A stretch of 64,000 bases of DNA, taken from assembly GCA_963816855.1 (NCBI GenBank), contig CAWFMA010000003.1, positions 310,001 through 374,000 of the forward strand, in the 5' to 3' direction. How positions within the stretch are numbered: position 1 is the first letter of the stretch; every line of letters starts with the position of its first letter. The DNA is from DASTFP01 sp963816855 (lineage in GTDB: Bacteria; Verrucomicrobiota; Verrucomicrobiia; Chthoniobacterales; Terrimicrobiaceae). Both the position numbers and the translations under genes were made by a program. Under the pieces are notes generated by a model, which saw only the letters and a list, made by a program, of their open reading frames with translations, was not told the origin of the DNA and did no database searches. This document shows, in pieces, positions 1 to 8,599 of the stretch.

Positions 1-464
1 CCGGTCGCCGGCGCGGTGCTCGATCTCTGGCAGACCGACGGCGAAGGGCTGTACGAGGGCATGCGCGACGCCACCGGCCCGTGGATGCGCGGCTCTACCG
101 CACGCAGGCTGACGGCAGCTACGCCATCCGCACCGTCGCGCCGATCGGCTACACCATCCCGATGAACGGCACAGTGGGCAAGCTGGTTGAGCGCACCAAT
201 ATTAGCCACATGCGGCCCGCCCACATCCACTTCGCCATCAGCGCGCCCGGCTACCATGGCTGCGTCACCCATCTGTTCGGGCGCGGCGACGAGTTCATCG
301 AGACCGACGTGGTCTACGGCGTGAAGGAGCCGCCGATCGTCGATTTCGTCGAGCGGCCCCCGAGCAAGGCGCCGACCGGCGAGGTGGTCTCTACGCCGTT
401 CTACGAGATCAGGTACGACTTCGTGCTGCAGAAGGCGGCAGCGGCTCTCGCCGCGGCGGAGTAA
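1..464 (+). CDS. Intradiol ring-cleavage dioxygenase, C-terminal part, frame break near the edge
   Basis: C-terminal part of a catechol/hydroxyquinol 1,2-dioxygenase-type enzyme, which opens catecholic rings between the two hydroxyls using non-haem Fe(III). The start lies outside the window. Bases 1-~90 encode the family-typical LDLWQTDGEGLYEG in one frame. From about base 81 the match continues in another frame, so a one-base slip falls between about 78 and 95. The expected iron ligands are visible: Tyr in GEGLYEG, Tyr in PIGYTIP, and both His of RPAHIHF. The stop at 462-464 fits the family's usual end. The slip may be a sequencing indel or a real lesion. The family is clear; the substrate cannot be told. 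Confidence 0.7.
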   Translation, partial: GRRRGARSLADRRRRAVRGHARRHRPVDARLYRTQADGSYAIRTVAPIGYTIPMNGTVGKLVERTNISHMRPAHIHFAISAPGYHGCVTHLFGRGDEFIETDVVYGVKEPPIVDFVERPPSKAPTGEVVSTPFYEIRYDFVLQKAAAALAAAE

Positions 465-574
465 AAAACGCCCCGGCAGCGCGTATTTCGCCCGCCCCGC
501 TTTTCTCATAGACAACGTTTGACTCGGTCAAACGGTCCCCGGGTGTCCGGTCATCTCGCCTTTACTCGGCGGAC

Positions 575-862
575 GTGTCCTGGTCCATACAAGCTGCAGA
601 CCCGGAGTCCTCTCCGCCCACGACAGGGCAGCAGGCAAAGAAACCCAACATCGTCATGCTTATGACCGACGACACTGGCTGGAACGATTTCGGCTGCTAT
701 TCGGGAGGAGGCGCGGCCCTCGGCCATCCGACGCCGAACATCGATCGGATCGCCAAGGAAGGCGCCATGTTCCCGAACTGGTACGGTCAGGCCAACTGCA
801 CGGCTGGCCGCGCCTCTTTCATCACCGGGCGTATCCCCATCCGCTCGGCGCTCTCAATCGTC
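575..862 (+). pseudogene. Sulfatase (alkaline phosphatase superfamily), N-terminal stub
   Basis: About 96 codons of an arylsulfatase N-terminus. It has the KPNIVMLMTDD strand with the metal-binding Asp pair, the TPNIDRIAKEGAMF segment, and the CTAGRASF formylglycine signature with its Cys (residue 75 from a GTG at 575). The match runs through TGRIPIRSALSIV and stops abruptly at about 862, where an oppositely oriented NmrA-like gene begins with no spacer. Sulfatases are normally 450 residues or more, so roughly 80% is missing. No good ribosome site precedes the GTG and no signal peptide is visible, so the 5' end may also be damaged. This is either a genomic scar or an assembly join. Confidence 0.6.
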
Positions 863-1301
863 TGCCGCACGTGCACCACGGCAGACCGGACCAGTTCAGC
901 GCCTGCTCGGAGAGCCAGTGCAGCTTGTGCTGCGGGCTCACCGTGGTCTCGGTAATGCTCATTTGTGCGAGCGTCATCTGCGACATATTGATGAACGCCT
1001 TCACGCCGTGATGCTTCGCCACTGCCGCCGCGTTGACCGTCGCAGCCAGATAGGCATCCGAAACCGACATGCCGAAGTACATCGTCTCGCAGCCGGCAAT
1101 CACCCTACGCAGCGAGTCGAGATCGAGCAGGTCGCCGACGACGACCTCCGCACCCATGTCGCGCAACGCCTGCGCGCGCTCGTCTTCATTCCGCACCATC
1201 GCGCGCACCGTTTTGCCTTGCTTCAACAGCAGTTCGGTGACCGTGCGTCCTACCGCGCCGACTCGGCCCGCCGCGCCGGTGACCAGAATGGAGTTTCCCA
1301 T
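860..1301 (-). pseudogene. NmrA-like NAD(P)-binding protein, 3'-truncated
   Basis: N-terminal half of an NmrA/SDR-type NAD(P)-binding protein. It starts at ATG 1301 behind a good AGGAG site. The Rossmann motif GAAGRVG lies at residues 8-14, followed by RNEDERAQAL and GDLLDL, typical of the atypical SDR family. The match reaches the LNWSGLP segment, where a single-base frame change is needed to continue into VVHVRQT. It then ends at about 860 against the sulfatase stub on the other strand. About half of a usual 280-300 residue protein is left. Function cannot be assigned beyond a nucleotide-binding redox or sensor protein. Confidence 0.6.
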
Positions 1302-1326
1302 GTTTCTCCTCGATGCGTTTTGCTCC

Positions 1327-1920
1327 TTACGCAAAGGGTTCCAGTTTGGACAAAACGGTTGGGAGAAATTCCGCAACCGTAGGATGAATATGCATTGCGT
1401 GCTGTATAATCGTATACGGCGCCTTCGCATACATGACGTCCAGCAAAACGTGAACTACTTCATCGCCTCCGACCCCAAGAATCGCGGCACCAACAATATG
1501 TTTTGTTTCGGCATCAACCGAGATTTTGATAAAACCTTGCGTCTCACCTTTCTCAACGGCCCGGCCCACCCGGCTCATCGGAAGTTTCGCCGCGAGGGCA
1601 GCGCGCCCAGACTTCCGTATTTCGTCGTCCGTCATGCCGCATCGGCCGAGCGGCGGATCTGTAAACAAAGCATACGTCTGGATTCGGTCTGACACGCGGC
1701 GATCGTCTGCGTTGAGGAGATTATCGGCGACGATCTGATGGTCGTTGTATGAAGTATGCGTAAAGGCGCCGCGGCCGTTGCAGTCACCCAGGGCCCAGAT
1801 GCCTTTTGTCGGCTTGCAGGACTTCATCGTTGACCACGACCGTGCTGGGCGAATCAAATCGGGCGTGGATCGGCATGTCTGAAAACTACCGTCAGCGTCG
1901 ACCTGCCGCGCGCAGGACAC
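1327..1920 (-). pseudogene. Pyridine nucleotide-disulfide oxidoreductase, C-terminal part
   Basis: C-terminal third of a class I flavoprotein disulfide reductase (mercuric reductase/lipoamide dehydrogenase-like). The FAD-contacting GIWALGDCNG motif is followed by a full dimerisation domain that includes HIHPTVAEFLP, whose His is the usual active-site acid/base residue. The upstream match (STVVVNDEVLQ) is in a different frame, so there is a break near 1820. The N-terminal FAD and NAD domains with the redox CxxxxC are absent. Family membership is secure for the surviving part. It is non-functional as seen. Confidence 0.65.
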
Positions 1921-1979
1921 GTAGTGCTAAAAGCTGAAAAATAGACCGCTCAACTATTGAGGTGATTCGTGCCTCGGCT

Positions 1980-2921
1980 TCACTTTCCCCTGGGAATGAA
2001 CCCGGGAACGCCGGTCTCCACAACGGCATTGAACCTCATCCGCGACTTGATTCCTTCGTTGATCTCCTGCATGGCGTCTTCAGGAAGGGTGGAGATGTCA
2101 AAGTTTTCCTCCAACCGACTGGGGGTCTTTGTGGTGGTCAGGAGCGCCGTCCCGCGTTGGATAGCCCACGCGAGCGCGACTTGGGCCGGAGTTTTGCCGA
2201 CCCGATTGGCGATAGCGGTGATGACAGGATCCGCCAGCAAGTTGGGCTCGCTACTATGACCCAGCGCGGCGAAAGCTTGCAGCACGATTCCATTCTTTCG
2301 GCAATAGTCTAAAAGATCCCATTCCGGGAGATACGGATGGGATTCGACGTGAACGACCGCCGGCTTGATGGTCGCGGCTTCAAAGATCTCCTTCACCCTT
2401 TCCAGGCCGATGTCGGATAATCCAATCGCTTTGCACTTGCCCTCGTCCACCAGCTCCTCTACCGCCCCCCATGTATCTAACAGCTTCACCCCTCTGTCAT
2501 AGATCACATTGCCGTTCGCGTCCCTCGGGTCTTGCACGTCTCCAGGTTGGAAGGCGAAAGGGGTGTGGATGAGATAGAGATCGAGGTAGTCGAGCTGGAG
2601 TCTCTTGAGGCTTGCCTCGAAGGCCGGTTTGACGCGCTCAGGACGATGATTGGTGTTCCAGAGTTTCGTGGCGACAAACACATCCTCCCGCTTGATCTTC
2701 CCCGCCTTGAACACCTCCTTCATCGCTTCGCCGACCTCTTTCTCAGTCCGATAACGTTCCGCGGTGTCGAGCCCGCGAAATCCTGCCTCCAGCGCGGCCT
2801 TGGTCGCATTTTTGGTTGCGATCGGGTCGGGAATCAGCGTTCCAAAACCGAGCGCCGGGATCGCGCCGGACCCGTTGTTGAGGGCTAACTTCGTGTAGCG
2901 AAGATTGTCGGATTCTATCAT
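1980..2921 (-). CDS. Aldo/keto reductase
   Basis: Complete 313-residue NAD(P)H-dependent aldo/keto reductase, a (beta/alpha)8-barrel enzyme that reduces aldehydes and ketones in the cytoplasm. The catalytic tetrad is intact: Asp52 and Tyr57 (GLDTAERY), Lys86 (VATKLW), His119 (LIHTPF). The C-terminal cofactor-binding part (TTTKTPSRLEENFD) is also present. Length and order match the AKR family. The first Met is adopted because the family's N-terminal strand (LNNGSGAIPALGFGT) starts soon after. It is the only fully intact gene in the first 4 kb. The physiological substrate is unknown. Confidence 0.9.
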   Translation of the reverse strand: MIESDNLRYTKLALNNGSGAIPALGFGTLIPDPIATKNATKAALEAGFRGLDTAERYRTEKEVGEAMKEVFKAGKIKREDVFVATKLWNTNHRPERVKPAFEASLKRLQLDYLDLYLIHTPFAFQPGDVQDPRDANGNVIYDRGVKLLDTWGAVEELVDEGKCKAIGLSDIGLERVKEIFEAATIKPAVVHVESHPYLPEWDLLDYCRKNGIVLQAFAALGHSSEPNLLADPVITAIANRVGKTPAQVALAWAIQRGTALLTTTKTPSRLEENFDISTLPEDAMQEINEGIKSRMRFNAVVETGVPGFIPRGK

Positions 2922-3398
2922 AATCTTGATCCTTCGTTAGTTTTTAGTTGATTGCCGACCCGCGGCTGGCGGGGTCCAACGTTCACCTCGACCTCGATGT
3001 TTCCCCGTGTCGGATAGCGGCAAGGATTCTGGTCAAAAATCCCGTAGACACTTATATTCGTGCCAGTGCAAGCTGTAAATGCTGCTCCAAGGCCTCGGGT
3101 GTGCGATTGGTTTTGTCGTTGGTCTGATTGGGACAGAATCCCACACAGAGTGCGGACCCGCTATTGGGTACGCACCCGTTCGTCGATAGGCGTTGCGCCT
3201 AGCCCCCACCGACCGCGCCCGATGTGCCACGCGCCTTTGTTTCTTCTGACTTCCCGCGGCTACTTGCCGTCGAGGCGTTCCGTCTCCACCCAGCGCACGG
3301 CTTGCCGGATCATCTCCGCACTGGTAGTGAATTCCATCATTGGGGTTCAAGGAATAGTTACCAAACATCGCTGGCCATTAACGCCACAAAGCCAGCTT
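2922..3398. other. Non-coding stretch between aldo/keto reductase and heptosyltransferase relic
   Basis: About 480 bases without a gene I can support. A 26-codon minus-strand reading frame (roughly 3270-3350, MMEFTTSAEMIRQ...) has a plausible composition but no recognisable family. No repeat or strong terminator was seen. Confidence 0.3.
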
Positions 3399-3861
3399 TT
3401 CAAGTTTGCACCAGAACCGTATCGATCTAGCGGAGAGCGGCGGAGGTTCGACGGCGCCGCAGTGTTCCGCGAGGCGCCAATATCGATCGGCCTGATGTTG
3501 GGACCTGGCCTTCTTCTTCTTGGGCTCGTCGATGATCTGAGTGAGGAGCATCGAGCGAAAGTTTCCACCAAAGCCCACCCTGCGGGGAATGCCTGCGAGC
3601 CATGCCTCTGCCACGCTACGAAGCGAGTTCGGAAAGACTATCGCTGCCTCGAAACGCCCGCGTATCTTCTTTGCGATTGCAAAAGAGTGAATCATCCGGC
3701 GCGAAGGGGACGAGCTCATCGACTTCAGGAATCGACCTCCCGAAAGCTTCCGGGCTGGCTGGAGTAAGGACGGCAAGCCGGGCGTCTAGGCGACCGCGCT
3801 TGAACGCACGCCCTGTGCGCAAGGTCGACATTATACCATCTCAACGATTTGCGCGAGACAT
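3399..3861 (-). pseudogene. ADP-heptose:LPS heptosyltransferase (GT9, WaaF-like) remnant
   Basis: N-terminal third of a family-9 glycosyltransferase, read across at least two frame changes. From about 3861 the pieces are: a start-like segment ending DGIMS; RAFKRGRLDARLAVLTPA; SIPEVDELVPFA (frame change near 3690); then GRFEAAIVFPNSLRS and AEAWLAGIPRRVGF. All are characteristic of heptosyltransferase II, which adds heptose to the lipopolysaccharide inner core. The match fades after HQADRYWRLAEHCGA, so the ADP-heptose-binding C-terminal domain is missing. It is a decayed gene. An intact copy would be expected elsewhere if this lineage makes heptose-containing LPS. Confidence 0.6.
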
Positions 3862-4026
3862 GGTTGCCTGTTTACGGGCAATCCAAGGCCAGCGAACAAA
3901 ACCCGCGCAACCGTGACGGTGAAAGAATAATGCACACGCTCTCGTTGTTTCTCTTTAATTTCCTATCGGAGACGCGAGGTATGTTGACGAGCTTTGAGTC
4001 TCCTCCGCGTCGAGGTTGGTTTCGCT

Positions 4027-5277
4027 TCATTGATCATTAGGCAGTTTGCGAACACTCACCGTTTCCACGCGCAACCCGCTCGACGTTTTGCGCAATCGGA
4101 GCTTTTCGCTGAGCGTGAAAAGAGTTTCCCATTCGTGGTCCTCATCAGGCCACGAGACGACCTCGGGCTTGATCACGATACCGCCGTCATTATTCACTTG
4201 ATCGATCTCTACCCATACCCCTGCCGGCTCGCTCTTTTTGACAAGGTCGGAAGTTGCTTTGTCGATTTGTTTTCCAAGATTGACAACGCCCATAAGGTTT
4301 GGACCGGGCGCGACCGCTCCGGCGACGCAGTCGATGCAAATCTTTTGCTCCCACTCTTGCACAAACTTTGTCGAATCGGGCGACCATTTCACCTCGCATG
4401 AGATGCGGCCAGGGCGCGGCCCCGGATCGGTGCTGAAATATTGGCAGCCGGTCTCGCCCAGAATTTTTTGCTGCGCAAGATCGACAACGTAATTTCGCAG
4501 GTCATCTTCGCCGCTGGCGGTGTAAGTCTTCTCGGATTCTTCTTTCCGTTCTTCGTTTTCAACAAAGTCATCCCAATTGATTTTCGCTCGCGCGAATCCA
4601 AGCGCGATCGCATAACGGCCATCCGGCGAAACCGTGCGGTGAATGACGCGAAACTTGTCTGAATCACCTTTGACGTTTTTGAACGGATCAGAGACAGGTG
4701 CACCAGCCTTATTCAGCGCGGCGGCGGTCTGTTCCGGTCGGGAAAAAGTTTCGTCGGTTTCTTCGCGTTCCTCTTCTGTATAAACATCGTGCGGCTTGGG
4801 AAGATCGACAACCACGTTTGGAACGCCTTCCGTATCGGTCGATTCCCCCGCTTTAAAACGAGCGCTCTTGGTCAGCTTCCGAATCAGGTCGCCATCATTG
4901 TTGAAATAATCTCGCGACTCATCCACCTGCATGCCGCCGTCGGGCAACCGCAATTCTTTGCGCGTCAGCATAAACATTTCGCGATAAAAGAAGTCGCCGC
5001 AATATTCCGTTAACTCGCGTCCGGATGGATCGGTGCGTTCGATCGAGACCTTGATTAAATCGCGGGCGCCATTGAACCATGCTTGGTCGATGGTGGTCGC
5101 GCCATTCGCTTCTGTTTTTCTGAGATAATGCACTGAGCGATCGAGCTGCGCTTCGATCTGCCCGCACCGCTGCGCGGTTTTCTTAACCTGCGCCTCGGAC
5201 GACGAGTCCTCGGCCAGGCCGGTAGCTAATGGAGTGCCGAGAGTCGCCAAAAATGCGACCGCGAGCGTGATCTTCAT
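4027..5277 (-). CDS. Secreted protein of unknown function
   Basis: About 416 residues. I chose the second ATG (5277) because it puts MKITLAVAFLATLG at the very start, a clean signal peptide ending near GLAEDSSS. The first ATG (5298) would add seven residues. No domain is recognised. Repeated short segments such as SPDGRYAIALGFA and WSPDSTKFVQEW resemble beta-propeller-like repeats, but too few are present to call one. Two Cys pairs (ICIDC and others) could form disulfides outside the cytoplasm. The gene lies in the same orientation as the SH3-type secreted protein upstream, with about 115 bases between them, so they may be co-transcribed. Confidence 0.7.
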   Translation of the reverse strand: MKITLAVAFLATLGTPLATGLAEDSSSEAQVKKTAQRCGQIEAQLDRSVHYLRKTEANGATTIDQAWFNGARDLIKVSIERTDPSGRELTEYCGDFFYREMFMLTRKELRLPDGGMQVDESRDYFNNDGDLIRKLTKSARFKAGESTDTEGVPNVVVDLPKPHDVYTEEEREETDETFSRPEQTAAALNKAGAPVSDPFKNVKGDSDKFRVIHRTVSPDGRYAIALGFARAKINWDDFVENEERKEESEKTYTASGEDDLRNYVVDLAQQKILGETGCQYFSTDPGPRPGRISCEVKWSPDSTKFVQEWEQKICIDCVAGAVAPGPNLMGVVNLGKQIDKATSDLVKKSEPAGVWVEIDQVNNDGGIVIKPEVVSWPDEDHEWETLFTLSEKLRLRKTSSGLRVETVSVRKLPNDQ

Positions 5278-5392
5278 TTCGTATGCGCTTTTCGGCATTG
5301 TAAGTCGATCATTGTAGTGGTGCGTCCGGTGGTGGCAGTCGTAGCCGAGAGTCTAATAGTGTTGATAACGGCGAGTGATCACGACAGTGAAC

Positions 5393-6079
5393 TCATTCGC
5401 CCGGAAAAAGAAGTTTCGCCGACTTGGGAAAGTGCTGCCGAAAATATTCTCCGGTGTCGAAGGGATAGACAATTCCTAGCTCCCATCCGATAATCAGGTC
5501 CTTGCGAAATTCTCTCGGTTGTTCGCGCAAGAACCTCGCGAACGCGTCGTCGCCGATGAGATGGATCACGACCGACGTCACACCAATGTGTTCCTCCTCC
5601 GCAGCGCCGTCCCCACCGAAGCCAAAGAACGTTTTAAGCGCTTTCTTGTCGCCGCGCGCCGCTGCCTGGGTGACTTCGTAGTAATTAATTCCCTGTTTAC
5701 TCGCTTGTTGGTCGATTTCGTCGCCCTTTTCTGGTTTCCCCGGTAAATCGTCTTTGGTGAAATAAAGCTTGATCCGGCTGTAATGCATCCAGCCGGTCAC
5801 ACCCGAACTGAGCTTCACTTCGCACCAGGTTTCATTCTCCTTTCGTTGAAACGAGAACGGTTCGCCGGCTTTCACTTTGGTCACCACAGGCGCGTCCGGT
5901 TGCGGTTCCTTGCGCAAATTAACGTAGCCGTCCGGATCGTCGATGACGCCGCGATACTTCGTAACCTCCGCGAAACCCTGATACTCACGAGGCACGGTTT
6001 CATTCTGCTCTGCCGCCCTCGATGCGAGCGGACAGAGAGTGCAAAGAACGATAATCGGCCAGAGGTTTTTCGGGTTCAT
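5393..6079 (-). CDS. Secreted SH3b-domain protein
   Basis: 228 residues from the ATG at 6079, preferred over an upstream start because MNPKNLWPIIVLCTLC then forms a signal peptide cut near SRAAEQ. A bacterial SH3-type domain spans roughly residues 40-95, with the typical YVNLRKEP and GEPFSF strands and the GWMHYSRI ending. Such domains often bind peptidoglycan or peptides in the envelope. The rest (Asp/Glu-rich helical part, then a conserved-looking C-terminus ending SAKLLFPGE) is not recognised. It lies directly upstream of the 416-residue secreted protein and downstream of a broken small lipoprotein, all on the minus strand. Confidence 0.75.
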   Translation of the reverse strand: MNPKNLWPIIVLCTLCPLASRAAEQNETVPREYQGFAEVTKYRGVIDDPDGYVNLRKEPQPDAPVVTKVKAGEPFSFQRKENETWCEVKLSSGVTGWMHYSRIKLYFTKDDLPGKPEKGDEIDQQASKQGINYYEVTQAAARGDKKALKTFFGFGGDGAAEEEHIGVTSVVIHLIGDDAFARFLREQPREFRKDLIIGWELGIVYPFDTGEYFRQHFPKSAKLLFPGE

Positions 6080-6143
6080 CAGCAATCGGCAGTCAGATGG
6101 ACAGGCAGACAATGGACTTCAAAACGGAAGCCGGAAGTGTTCC

Positions 6144-6457
6144 TCAATTCCCTCCTTGCTTCCTCAGCGGCGGAAGCCCTTCCACGATAACCAAGTCGCC
6201 TTTCATGACCCCGTTCAGCGTGCTGCCCCTTTTCCGGAATCAAAGAGATTCGATCGGAATTGATTTTGTACCAGCCTTTCATTTCCAGAGCCCCCGTTTT
6301 GTCGTCAAACATCGTAAACATTCCGTCGGGCTTGAATTCGAAATACGTCCTGCCGGCAGACATAACGACCTGAGAGGTGCTTGCTGCACGCGGCTAGAGC
6401 TAGATCCAAGCCGAGAACGACACTCAAGAAAATAATTGACCGGGGTTTTAGAATCAT
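6144..6457 (-). pseudogene. Small lipoprotein gene with two frame breaks
   Basis: Starts at ATG 6457 behind a GGAG site. MILKPRSIIFLSVVLG then LALAAC form a lipoprotein signal, with the lipobox Cys in LAAC. Coding sense continues in a second frame from about 6363 (GRTYFEFKPDGMFTMFDD... ISLIPEKG). It moves to a third frame from about 6230 (LNGVMKGDLVIVEGLPPL), ending at a stop at 6144. Reassembled, it would be a roughly 100-residue envelope lipoprotein with a beta-rich lipocalin-like pattern (FxFKPDGxF, GWYKI). Either two sequencing indels or a decayed gene. The composite product is inference. Confidence 0.55.
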
Positions 6458-6552
6458 TTTGGCTCCGTTCCCATTGCTGGCGTCTTTCAAAAAGAGGCCG
6501 GCCGATCGGCCGATGCGATCCAAATGAACGGCCATCTCGGAAGCAATGATTT

Positions 6553-6813
6553 GTGATCGCTGGCCGTGAACGGGGGCATTACATCCTGCTCTCCAAGTTT
6601 TCAGAGGAGGGACAGGGACGTATCAAGCTTGGAGCCGGTCTGATCACCTCGATTTCGATCGGCATCGTCAGTTGCTTGGGAACGTTGGGAGGCTTCGTTC
6701 CGCCACTGCTGCTGGGCTGGACGGAGAAGTTACCTTGACAGCCCCGCCTGGGCTTACACAGGCATGGCTCTCTTCGGGTTTTACCACCGACACAGTTCCC
6801 CGAGTCACTGCTA
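6553..6813 (+). pseudogene. Major facilitator transporter fragment
   Basis: A short piece resembling the last transmembrane helices of an MFS transporter. Residues GAGLITSISIGIVSCLG and TLGGFVPPLLLGW match the helix 10-11 region with its Gly-Gly-Phe turn. A shift near 6735 continues into DSPAWAYTGMALFGF. Nothing of the first nine helices is present. It is a relic, and the assignment rests on a short match. Confidence 0.4.
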
Positions 6814-6897
6814 AGTGCCGAAATCGGAAAATCCACGCGGCGACGTCACAGCGAAGGCACGTTCAACTTGCGGCCAGAGGGAGAGCTTTTGAGATGA

Positions 6898-7213
6898 AGC
6901 AGAAGTTCAGCACTCCCGGGGCCAGAACGCTAATACAGATGCCTGGTCTGCCCATCAGCCGCCCATAGGTCTCGGCGATGAATGCTTTCGGTTCCCGGCA
7001 CGGCGACACTGAAATACGCTCATTTTCCGGCAATTTCGTCAAATAATCGGATCGCCTAATCATTGAAGTTTTTCGATCAGAATGAATCAAAACCATTGTC
7101 ATCGACTCCAGCAACGCCGGAAATCCCGAACTGAGCTCAAGCCCGAACAACGCATCAACCTGCCACAGCCGGGATAATTGTCCAACGCCACGCTGGTTCT
7201 CTATCTGGGACAA
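6898..7213 (-). pseudogene. Acetolactate synthase-like TPP enzyme, N-terminal relic
   Basis: A degenerate piece of the N-terminal (PYR) domain of a thiamine-diphosphate enzyme of the acetolactate synthase family. VDALFGLELSSGFPALLESM corresponds to the first Rossmann-like segment. REPKAFIAETYGRLMGRPG then ICISVLAPGVLNF corresponds to the segment that normally carries the TPP-activating Glu (RHExAA in family members; here REPKA, so the Glu is kept but displaced). The middle is scrambled and the remaining ~400 residues are absent. Non-functional. Confidence 0.5.
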
Positions 7214-7442
7214 TGTCGGGCATCTGCGTTTTCCAGTCAAACGGCTAACACTGCGATCGCTGCCCAGCGAACTGTGTTGTCGACCGCACAAGAAAGCCCG
7301 CCATTCGAACCTCGCAAGAACAAAAGCTCAACTCGTCGAATCGGCGCAACTCACAAACGAGATTGCGATTCGTTTCTTCAGAACAACCCCTCCCACAGAC
7401 GGAATCCTTTGAAAGAAATCGCCGCCAATGCGAGCGTTCGAG

Positions 7443-7823
7443 TCAGGAGAGACGGGTATTATCGGGCGTAGCGCGTTGCGGGTCGACAGGCCTGATTTCG
7501 TAGAACAGGCCGCAGTCCAGACAAGGATTTCCGCTGGCGATGGCGGCGGCTTCGTCGAGGTCGTCAGCCAGAACGAACCAGTAGCCGCCGATCACTTCCT
7601 TGGATTCTCCAAAAGGGCCGTCTGTTATCACATTTTTCCGCATGATTGTTTTACCGTCATATCCAAGTCTTTGTCCGTATTTCATTCTTCCCTCGTCGAC
7701 CAATCGATCGAGCCAGACGTAAAACCGGTCGATCGCGTTCTGTATTTCATCCCGTGAGAGGGTGCCGTCCCATTGTCCCCGGGACACTACCAGGAATTCG
7801 GCTGGAGGAGGTCGTTCGCTCAT
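7443..7823 (-). CDS. YCII/DGPF-domain protein
   Basis: 126 residues from ATG 7823. It carries the DGPF signature (TDGPFGESKEVIGGYW) followed by LDEAAAIASGNP and a C-terminal IRPV strand, the ferredoxin-like alpha+beta fold of the YCII-related family. In many bacteria these proteins are encoded next to ECF sigma factors; none is adjacent here. The biochemical role is unknown. Upstream in-frame codons lack similarity, so the internal ATG was chosen. Confidence 0.8.
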   Translation of the reverse strand: MSERPPPAEFLVVSRGQWDGTLSRDEIQNAIDRFYVWLDRLVDEGRMKYGQRLGYDGKTIMRKNVITDGPFGESKEVIGGYWFVLADDLDEAAAIASGNPCLDCGLFYEIRPVDPQRATPDNTRLS

Positions 7824-8029
7824 ATTTGTTTTCAACGTTTGCAGATCACTACACCCTCGAAGAGCAGAATGACGATGGCAAGAAGCTATCCCGCGACGTA
7901 GGGACTCAAACGCCAAGAGCCTGCTTCTTCGTTCCGGCGATTGGGCGAAATTCAGGGGAATCCCCGAAGGAGACGGCAAACGAGTTGATACGCCCTGATA
8001 CCGGTTCCTTTGCCAAGGAGACCACTAAG

Positions 8030-8361
8030 AACCTGTGAGAAAATTACAAAGTGCCGCGTCGCTACTGGATTTTTGGCTTGGCCAAGGCGTGAGGGCGGCG
8101 GCAATACCCGCAGCGGTGTTGCCGATGCTTTGCATCGCCCTGCGGGCCTTCGGCAGGCTGTCTCCCTTCGCTCGGCTGTCCCGCCCGAGCAACGCAGGCC
8201 AAGCCAAAAAGACACGCAACCCTATGGGCGAGAGCAAGAAAGGCCATCTGGCCGCGTTGCCCGCTCGGTTAAAGTCCGCTGGCGGGGATGCTCCCTCGCG
8301 TGCGCCTTGCCATACGGCCTTTCTTACTCTCGCGCGGCGCTTTCTAATTTTTTCACAGGTT
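8030..8361. mobile_element. MITE-like element, long copy
   Basis: 332 bases bounded by terminal inverted repeats that begin AACCTGTGA and pair over about 22 bases. It is flanked on both sides by CTAAG (8025-8029 and 8362-8366), which looks like a 5-bp target duplication. It has no credible reading frame. Inside, the segment around 8231-8335 is bordered by a second inverted pair (GAGCAAGAAAGGCC against GGCCTTTCTTACTC), so the element can fold into a large hairpin. A shorter copy at 12871-13097 has the same ends and most of the interior but lacks the inner hairpin segment. No transposase for it is in the window. Confidence 0.7.
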
Positions 8362-8599
8362 CTAAGGTCAGCAATCGTCTCGCAAGCTTTCAGAGATTAC
8401 TCCAAAGTTTTGCCATCGGACATGTTGTTGCATTGGCGCACCTTGCTGGATGGGCCGGCGATGCTTTCCTATCGGTCACCGCTTGGCCGACCGTCATCGC
8501 CGGTCGGGAAAGCCTCGCGAAAAAGCCTGACGCACCCTTCCCGTGGGTGTACGAACCATGCCAAGATCGTGATGGAAATCCCGGGACTGGACCCATCTC

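Noticed and set aside
8030..8361. Coding frames shared by both MITE copies (FWLGL..., NTAAGIAAALTPWP)
   Set aside because: They occur because the DNA is repeated. They have no start context, differ by indels between copies and match no family.
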